Positions 58,917 through 64,000 of a DNA stretch of 64,000 nucleotides are shown piece after piece. Position 1 is the stretch's first letter, and every line of letters begins with the position of its first letter. The notes under the pieces were generated by a model. That model did no database searches, was not told where the DNA came from, and saw only the letters and a program-made list of their open reading frames with translations. Location: positions 78,120 through 142,119 of the forward strand of contig JAEXUW010000012.1 in the NCBI GenBank assembly GCA_023439835.1, read 5' to 3'. This DNA comes from Bacillota bacterium (GTDB lineage: Bacteria > Bacillota > Clostridia > Oscillospirales > Ruminococcaceae). Both the position numbers and the translations under genes were made by a program.

Positions 58917-59375
58917 ATGAGTGAAGAAATCAAATCAATGAAAATACAGACAAGGGATTTCGGTGAACAGGAAATTGCCCTTGAGGATATTATAACCTTT
59001 CCAAACGGCCTTTTCGCTTTTGAAGATGCTAGACGATTTGTTCTGATGAGCCCCTTGGGCGATGAGGCTTCGCCAATGTGGCTTCAGAGTGCGGAAGGTT
59101 CATCCCCTTGCTTTATCGTATTTAAGCCAACCGAGCTTTTTGACAATTATATTCCTGAGCTTTCTGAGGAGGATATGAAGGTCTTAAAGCTTGAAGATAA
59201 CGACGTTCTTGAATATCTAGTGATTGCAGTTATTCCAGAGGATTATAAACAGACCACTGTCAACCTTAAAAGTCCGATTATAATCAACAGAAACAAGAAA
59301 ATCGCAATTCAGACGATTCTTCAGCAGAGCTTCAGCCTGAAGCACCCTATTTATCAAACAGCTGAGGGGGCGTAA
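58917..59375 (+). CDS. fliW: Flagellar assembly factor FliW
   Basis: 152 aa from the ATG at 58917, where the family fold begins; the frame is open 35 codons further upstream inside the preceding gene, which I do not consider coding. FliW binds flagellin and CsrA and so couples flagellin synthesis to secretion. Motifs ITFPNGLFAFEDARRFVLM and VNLKSPIIINRNKKIAIQ are diagnostic. The ribosome site (AGAGAG) is weak. csrA follows 2 bases after the stop. Confidence 0.95.
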   Translation: MSEEIKSMKIQTRDFGEQEIALEDIITFPNGLFAFEDARRFVLMSPLGDEASPMWLQSAEGSSPCFIVFKPTELFDNYIPELSEEDMKVLKLEDNDVLEYLVIAVIPEDYKQTTVNLKSPIIINRNKKIAIQTILQQSFSLKHPIYQTAEGA

Positions 59376-59377
59376 TT

Positions 59378-59608
59378 ATGCTGGTAATCACAAGAAAGAC
59401 CGAAGAGGGCTTCTTGATCGGTGATAACATTGAAATAACCGTTCTTGAAATCGGAAAGGATCGAATCAAGATAGGTATTAACGCTCCTAAAGAGGTTAAG
59501 ATTGTCAGAAAAGAAATCTATATGACCGAGGAAATGAACAAAAAAGCATCCAGCACACCATCAAAAGAAACCATCGACAAATTATTAGGGCAAGCCGGAA
59601 AGGGGTAA
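59378..59608 (+). CDS. csrA: Translational regulator CsrA
   Basis: 76 aa. RNA-binding dimer that represses flagellin translation until FliW releases it. MLVITRKTEEGFLIGDNIEI and the VKIVRKEIY segment with its conserved arginine are present. Likely translationally coupled to fliW, the usual FliW-CsrA switch. fliD follows after 6 bases. The flagellin target itself is not in the window. Confidence 0.97.
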   Translation: MLVITRKTEEGFLIGDNIEITVLEIGKDRIKIGINAPKEVKIVRKEIYMTEEMNKKASSTPSKETIDKLLGQAGKG

Positions 59609-59614
59609 TCTATT

Positions 59615-62146
59615 ATGGCAACAAATTCAATTAGCTCAAACGGAATAAGAATGGCTGGATTGGCTTCTGGGCTTGATACTGAAAGCCTAGTAAAGCAGAT
59701 GGCTTCTTATTCAAAAATTAAACTGAACACTCAAAAGCAGAAGCTTCAGCTTCTTCAGTGGAAGCAGGAGGATTATCGCAGCGTAATTTCTAAAATAAGT
59801 GCTTTTAAGGATACTTATTTTAATCTTTTAAAGGCAGACACCAACCTTGGCTCAAACAAGGTTTTTGCTTCAAGAAGTGCCACATCAACAAGCGAACTTG
59901 TTAAAGCAACAGCAACAGCCAGCGCAAATAAGGCAAGCTATAACATTACAGAGGTACAGCAGATTGCTTCAGCAGCAAAGGTTTCAAGCGGGAATCTTGC
60001 GGTTAATGGAATAAAGCTTGATTATTCAAATGCAACCGAAGGTACGGACTACACTCTAAAGCTAAAGCTTGACGGGCTTGAAAAGAGTGTTACTTTCACC
60101 GGTGGTGCTGACAGTGCCGAAACTCAGCAAAATTTCCTTGATGCTGTCAACGGTGCTTTTTCGGCAACAGGCGCAGAATTTTCAATGAACGGCGGAAGAC
60201 TTGTTGCGAATACAGCTTCTAACCCCAACCTGATTCATTCTTTTTCCATTTCTGAGTCAGCAACGCCTTCGTCCGGTGTGGCTTCAGAATTAAAAGCAAT
60301 CGGACTTGATCAGGCGAAAACAAGCACGGCTTCATCGAACGTCGCACTTAGCACGCTTGCTTTTTCCACCGAACTTCAGGGCAATTCCTTTTCATTTGAA
60401 ATTAACGGCGTGAAATTTGCCTTTGACAAGACGGCTACGCTCAGCCAGGTAATGAATAAAATCAATAACAGTGAAGCAAAAGTAACTATGAGTTACAGCA
60501 GTATTTCGGGAAGCTTTTCTCTTCAGTCAAAGGATTCGGGAGCAGGAAGCTCAATCAGCATTAAGCAGACCTCGGGCAATCTTCTCACCTCAATGTTTGG
60601 TGAAAGTAATATCGCCGCTTCAACATCAATTTCAACGCAGTCTTTCAGAACGGTTGGAGTTCAAGGCAATGCAAGCAGCTTTAAAGAAGAAAAATCTACT
60701 GCTGATCTTGAGTCAATTGTCAACAAGCAGGTTAAAATCACTGTCAACGGTGAAGAAAAAACAATCGGCCTGTGGGGATATAATGCTTCAGGCGACAAGA
60801 ATGATTACACAAAGGCTGCCACCGTTGTTACTCAGCTGAATTATGAGCTTTCAAAGCAATTCGGCTCGGCTGCTCCAAAATTCTCGTTTGATACAACGAC
60901 CAATAAGTTTTCGCTTGTCGGCGCTGATGCTTCTGACGAGATAACAATTGAGGCGATTGAGGACACAAGCGGAGGAAGCGACAGACTCTTATCCTCACTG
61001 GGGTTCAATGACACCAACAATACAAACATTGTTGACACTACTGCTTCAATTGTCGGCGGATTAGCGGATGGACTATCATATGATATCAAATTCAATGACG
61101 GCTCAGCCGTTTCGATAACCAATCAGACCACGCTTGAAAGCCTTGTTGATGAATCAAACGGCAACATTACATATGAAAACGGAAGATTGTTATTCAAAGG
61201 GCTTGATTATGCAGGCTCGGATGATGAAGTCAAGCCGTATCTCGCCAGCATTTTTGGTGAGAATTACAGCTTCCCCGGCGTTCCGCCTTTCCCGGATCCG
61301 AATTCTGAAACAGCCGCAACATTTGCGGGAAAGAATGCGATAGTGACAATTAACGGCGCTACAATTTCAAATTCGTCAAACAGCATTACTATTGATGGAA
61401 CAACAATGGACATCAGCAAGCTTTCAGTGGGCGCAACTGATATTACAATAACAACCACGAACGATTCGTCTAAGGCTGTTGATGCAATCAAGCAGTTCGT
61501 TACGGATTATAACGCTCTCATTTCAGATTTATATAAGCAGATAAGAACTGAATATGACAATAACTATAAGCCTCTGACTGATGAGCAGACGGAGGAAATG
61601 TCAGAAAAAGAAATTGAAAAATGGGACGAAACCGCTAAAACCGGACTTCTATATCAGGATCAGACAATCAACAAATTCCTCACTCAGCTTCGTCAGGCTG
61701 TCAGCGGAACAACAGTGGATCGTGTCGGTTTGTATGATATGGGAATTAAGGTTTCAACAAACTATCTTGATTTTGGAAAGCTTGAGCTTGATGAAGCGGC
61801 GCTTCAAAAAGCAATTGATGAAGACCCTGAGAAAATTCAGAAGTTTTTCACTGATCCTGACAATGGATTTGCGGCAAGGGTCACAAATGTAATCAACTCT
61901 ACGGTTTCAACATCAGGAAACAGTAAAGGAACGCTTACACTACTTGCCGGTGTTCCCAACACAACCACGGCGACAGAGAACAAAATGTCCAAAGAAATCA
62001 AAACCTATAAGGAATTGATTGAATCTTTGCAGGATAAATATGAGGATGAAATGAATCGTTACTGGAAGCAGTTCACTGCTCTTGAGAAGGTTATGAAAAG
62101 TTACGAGTCACAGTCATCTTGGCTAACATCACAGTTCTCTGTATAA
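59615..62146 (+). CDS. fliD: Flagellar filament cap protein FliD
   Basis: 843 aa, long for FliD (often 450-700 aa). Caps the filament and directs flagellin folding. N-terminal FliD domain: IRMAGLASGLDTESLVKQM (about 9-27) and LLQWKQEDYRSVISKISAFK. The middle (about 100-620) is expanded, Ser/Thr/Asn-rich and probably made of several beta domains on the cap surface. The C-terminal FliD domain (about 630-843) has VDAIKQFVTDYNALISDLYK and the terminal coiled-coil. AAAGGGGTAA precedes the ATG. Confidence 0.95.
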   Translation: MATNSISSNGIRMAGLASGLDTESLVKQMASYSKIKLNTQKQKLQLLQWKQEDYRSVISKISAFKDTYFNLLKADTNLGSNKVFASRSATSTSELVKATATASANKASYNITEVQQIASAAKVSSGNLAVNGIKLDYSNATEGTDYTLKLKLDGLEKSVTFTGGADSAETQQNFLDAVNGAFSATGAEFSMNGGRLVANTASNPNLIHSFSISESATPSSGVASELKAIGLDQAKTSTASSNVALSTLAFSTELQGNSFSFEINGVKFAFDKTATLSQVMNKINNSEAKVTMSYSSISGSFSLQSKDSGAGSSISIKQTSGNLLTSMFGESNIAASTSISTQSFRTVGVQGNASSFKEEKSTADLESIVNKQVKITVNGEEKTIGLWGYNASGDKNDYTKAATVVTQLNYELSKQFGSAAPKFSFDTTTNKFSLVGADASDEITIEAIEDTSGGSDRLLSSLGFNDTNNTNIVDTTASIVGGLADGLSYDIKFNDGSAVSITNQTTLESLVDESNGNITYENGRLLFKGLDYAGSDDEVKPYLASIFGENYSFPGVPPFPDPNSETAATFAGKNAIVTINGATISNSSNSITIDGTTMDISKLSVGATDITITTTNDSSKAVDAIKQFVTDYNALISDLYKQIRTEYDNNYKPLTDEQTEEMSEKEIEKWDETAKTGLLYQDQTINKFLTQLRQAVSGTTVDRVGLYDMGIKVSTNYLDFGKLELDEAALQKAIDEDPEKIQKFFTDPDNGFAARVTNVINSTVSTSGNSKGTLTLLAGVPNTTTATENKMSKEIKTYKELIESLQDKYEDEMNRYWKQFTALEKVMKSYESQSSWLTSQFSV

Positions 62147-62187
62147 CCATACTATTATAAGTATTATCTTAGCAGGGAGGCTTTATT

Positions 62188-62550
62188 ATGAATAATCCGT
62201 ATCAGCAGTTTATGAAGCAGTCTGTCAGCACCATGACACCTGTTGAGCTTTTGATTGCTTTATATGACAAGGCGGAGCAGGAGCTTAAAAAATCAATACA
62301 TTTTATTGAAAACAAGGATTATGAAAAGGCCGGAGCAGCAATTTTTAAGGTTCAGGATATTGTGGCAATGCTTGACGGCTCACTCAAAATGAAATATGAG
62401 ATTTCTGAAAATCTAGCGGCGCTTTATGATTTTTTCATGGTTGAATTAATTCGCGCCAACACAACAAAGGACATTGAAGTAATAAAGCCTTTGATACCGC
62501 TTTTTGCCGACCTGAAAGACGCCTTCACACAAATCAGTCGCAAAGGATAG
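62188..62550 (+). CDS. fliS: Flagellin export chaperone FliS
   Basis: 120 aa, normal. FliS keeps flagellin monomeric before export. N-terminus MNNPYQQFMKQSVSTMTPVE and the helix bundle with LLIALYDKAEQELKKSI are diagnostic. GGGAGG precedes the ATG. The next gene starts 4 bases after its stop. Confidence 0.96.
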   Translation: MNNPYQQFMKQSVSTMTPVELLIALYDKAEQELKKSIHFIENKDYEKAGAAIFKVQDIVAMLDGSLKMKYEISENLAALYDFFMVELIRANTTKDIEVIKPLIPLFADLKDAFTQISRKG

Positions 62551-62554
62551 GGAT

Positions 62555-63031
62555 ATGAAGAAAAAACACATTAGCATGATTTCTGAAGCAATGGGTGAGA
62601 AAATATCACTCCTAATTGAATTTAAGGGAATTACTGAAAAAATGATTTCAGCTGACCTTGATGCTATGGCTGAGCTTATTGCTGAGAGGCAAGTGCTTAT
62701 CCAGAAAATTGACAGCATTCAATCTGATATTAATGTGCAAATAGACAGACTCCCCGATGATGAGAAAACAGTCGTTACTGATATTCTTGCTCACAAAAAG
62801 CCAGAAGTGCCGGAGAGCTTGCTTCAGATTTTGAACAAGGCAGAAGAGATTGAAAATCTGCTTGTCGAAATAATGGTGATTGAAAAGAAGGTTGCTGTGT
62901 CAATGGAAAAGATTCAAAGCGAGCTTCTGACCGATATGCAAAAAATGAACAAGAGCAAACAGGTCATAGACTATTTTTCATCTTTTTCAGGTGTAAAGCC
63001 TAACGGAGAGCAACTAAATTCTTTATCATAA
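62555..63031 (+). CDS. FliT/FlgN-like helical export chaperone
   Basis: 158 aa. All-helical, Glu/Lys/Ile-rich coiled coil without membrane span (ITEKMISADLDAMAELIAER and a second helix near residues 95-140). Sequence alone does not name it. Placement directly behind fliS, in the slot of fliT, suggests a chaperone for FliD or hook-associated proteins. It is the last gene before the operon terminator. Confidence 0.65.
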   Translation: MKKKHISMISEAMGEKISLLIEFKGITEKMISADLDAMAELIAERQVLIQKIDSIQSDINVQIDRLPDDEKTVVTDILAHKKPEVPESLLQILNKAEEIENLLVEIMVIEKKVAVSMEKIQSELLTDMQKMNKSKQVIDYFSSFSGVKPNGEQLNSLS

Positions 63032-63037
63032 TTTCTT

Positions 63038-63070
63038 AAGAACGGCATATTTTTATTGCCGTTCTTATTC
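63038..63070 (+). terminator. Terminator of the late flagellar operon
   Basis: Ten-base arms AAGAACGGCA (63038-63047) and TGCCGTTCTT (63057-63066) with a 9-base loop, then ATTCTTTT. The right arm overlaps the -35 of the tRNA promoter. Confidence 0.85.
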
Positions 63071-63084
63071 TTTTGTGGTATAAT
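63056..63084 (+). promoter_or_regulatory. Promoter of tRNA-Arg
   Basis: TTGCCG (63056-63061), 17-base spacer, TATAAT (63079-63084) preceded by TGG; start near 63091, 2 bases before the tRNA. Confidence 0.7.
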
Positions 63085-63088
63085 ATCA

Positions 63089-63169
<81 letters not shown>

Positions 63170-63172
63170 TTC

Positions 63173-63210
63173 AAACGCCGTATCCTTCACAGAATTGAAT
63201 ACGGCGTTTT
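63173..63210 (+). terminator. Terminator after tRNA-Arg
   Basis: Eleven-base perfect arms AAACGCCGTAT / ATACGGCGTTT and a 15-base loop, followed by a short T-run and an AT-rich stretch. It starts 4 bases after the CCA. Confidence 0.8.
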
Positions 63211-63239
63211 AAATTTTTATATGAAATTGTGGTGATAGA

Positions 63240-63749
63240 ATGAGGATAATAGAAACCGAACGACTGTATTTGAGGGAGCTGCACATTAATGATAAAAAAG
63301 ACCTGATGCGAGTTCTATCCGATTCTGAATCCATGAAACATACTCTTGATCCATTCAGTGAAGAAAAAGTAGAAAAGTGGATTGAATGGAATATTGAGAA
63401 CTATAAGAAGTATAACCATGGATTATGGGCCGTTATGTTAAAAGAAGACGAAACTTTTATCGGAGATTGCGGCATTACAATGCAATGCATAGAAAACGAA
63501 ACTGTGCCGGAGATAGGATATCATATTATTAGACAATATTGCAACAAAGGTTATGCAACGGAAGCTGCTCTTGCATGCAAAAAATATGCGCTTGAAGTGC
63601 TTGGCTATACGGAAGTATTCTCATATTGCAAGGTGCAAAATATTCCGTCACAAAAAGTTGCCGCAAAGATAGGCATGAGGTTTTATAAATACTTTGAATT
63701 GCTTGGCGAGAAAGAAATTGTTCATGTAGCAAGCAGGGAGCAGTCTTGA
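63240..63749 (+). CDS. GNAT family N-acetyltransferase (RimJ/RimL-like)
   Basis: 169 aa. N-terminus MRIIETERLYLRELHINDKK and the acetyl-CoA binding block EIGYHIIRQYCNKGYATEAA (about 91-110; R/Q-x-x-G/A loop as RQYCNKGYATEA) fit the Acetyltransf_3 group that includes ribosomal protein acetyltransferases and many small-molecule acetylases. The C-terminal VQNIPSQKVAAKIGM strand-helix is typical. Substrate unknown. GTGGTGATAG precedes the ATG. It lies between a tRNA and probable rRNA promoters, so it may be an independent unit. Confidence 0.87.
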   Translation: MRIIETERLYLRELHINDKKDLMRVLSDSESMKHTLDPFSEEKVEKWIEWNIENYKKYNHGLWAVMLKEDETFIGDCGITMQCIENETVPEIGYHIIRQYCNKGYATEAALACKKYALEVLGYTEVFSYCKVQNIPSQKVAAKIGMRFYKYFELLGEKEIVHVASREQS

Positions 63750-63860
63750 GAATATTCTTAGCACTGTTTTTTTCACTGGTCTCGAATTTCACAAAATCGT
63801 TTGCATATTCAACAATATTATAGCTAAATCGACAAAAATGAAATTAATGGTCAATATCAG

Positions 63861-63889
63861 TTGACAACCCTCTAATAATCTGATAGAAT
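63861..63889 (+). promoter_or_regulatory. Strong promoter, probable P1 of an rRNA operon
   Basis: Consensus TTGACA (63861-63866), 17-base spacer, TAGAAT (63884-63889). A GC-rich hairpin and A/T tracts follow, as in clostridial rRNA leaders. Confidence 0.75.
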
Positions 63890-63977
63890 ATGAAAGTCGC
63901 CTCAAGAGAGGTGGCGAAAAAAAGGCGAAGGCGAGTTAAGGTCAAAAAACTTTTTCAAAAAATATTGAAAAAAAGAG

Positions 63978-64000
63978 TTGACAAGAGCGAGCTGAAGTGA
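63978..64000 (+). promoter_or_regulatory. Second strong -35, probable P2 of an rRNA operon (cut by window end)
   Basis: TTGACA at 63978-63983 after A-rich UP-element-like sequence. A 17-base spacer would place the -10 at 64001, one base past the window. Tandem TTGACA promoters over A-tracts are typical of rRNA operons. Confidence 0.6.

Overview
The window reads as a chromosomal segment of an anaerobic, motile, low-to-moderate GC Firmicute of the class Clostridia; an Oscillospirales/Ruminococcaceae-type lineage is my inference. Supporting signs are a pyruvate:ferredoxin oxidoreductase, SpoVG, a Firmicute L10 leader, Bacillus/Clostridium-type gene orders (rpmG-secE-nusG-rplKA-rplJL; DUF1934-argS; flgM-flgN-flgK-flgL-DUF6470-fliW-csrA; fliM-fliY-cheY-fliOPQR-flhBA), frequent TTG/GTG starts with strong AGGAGG sites, and AT-rich spacers. 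No phage, insertion sequence or CRISPR array was seen.

Layout. 1-7.7 kb: end of a B12-radical SAM gene, a murC-lexA pair, spoVG followed by an unusual run of four hairpins, a Nudix hydrolase, a degenerate M14-peptidase-like protein and a YfhO-type membrane protein. 7.8-11.6 kb (minus strand): rpmG, secE, nusG, rplK, rplA, then a promoter, L10 leader and attenuator, then rplJ and rplL. rpmG (49 aa) is a small gene that is easily missed. rpoB does not follow rplL. 11.6-16.9 kb: a lipoprotein facing ddl-murI-DUF1934-argS and a small membrane protein. 16.9-21 kb: pyruvate:ferredoxin oxidoreductase (minus strand) and a one-domain alkyltransferase (plus strand).

21.4-63.0 kb is a nearly complete flagellar and chemotaxis island in three transcriptional blocks. 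Block 1 starts at housekeeping-type promoters before flgB and runs flgB-flgC-fliE-fliF-fliG-fliH-fliI-fliJ-fliK-flgD-TIGR02530-flgE-flbD-motA-motB-fliM-fliY-cheY-fliO-fliP-fliQ-fliR-flhB-flhA-sigD-flgF-flgG-cheC-cheD-fapA. It makes the rod, hook, stator, switch, export gate, sigma-28 and CheC/CheD adaptation proteins. Block 2 is a divergent pair: ylqG-fhlB on the minus strand, and cheA-cheW-cheR-cheB-cheW2 on the plus strand. Block 3 starts at a textbook sigma-28 promoter and encodes the late genes flgM, flgN, flgK, flgL, DUF6470, fliW, csrA, fliD, fliS and a FliT/FlgN-like chaperone. Flagellin, FliL, FlhF and FlhG are not in the window.

The end of the window holds tRNA-Arg(CCG), a GNAT acetyltransferase and tandem strong promoters of the kind that precede rRNA operons; the rRNA genes would lie just outside.

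I did not find a wholly new multi-gene system. The best leads are architectural. Three promoters (flgM, tRNA-Arg, rpmG) share sequence with the terminator hairpin of the upstream unit. A long operon runs head-on into the ylqG-fhlB pair with 8 bp between stop codons. The hook protein carries tandem in-frame repeats. A 155-bp hairpin module is bracketed by 13-bp direct repeats.
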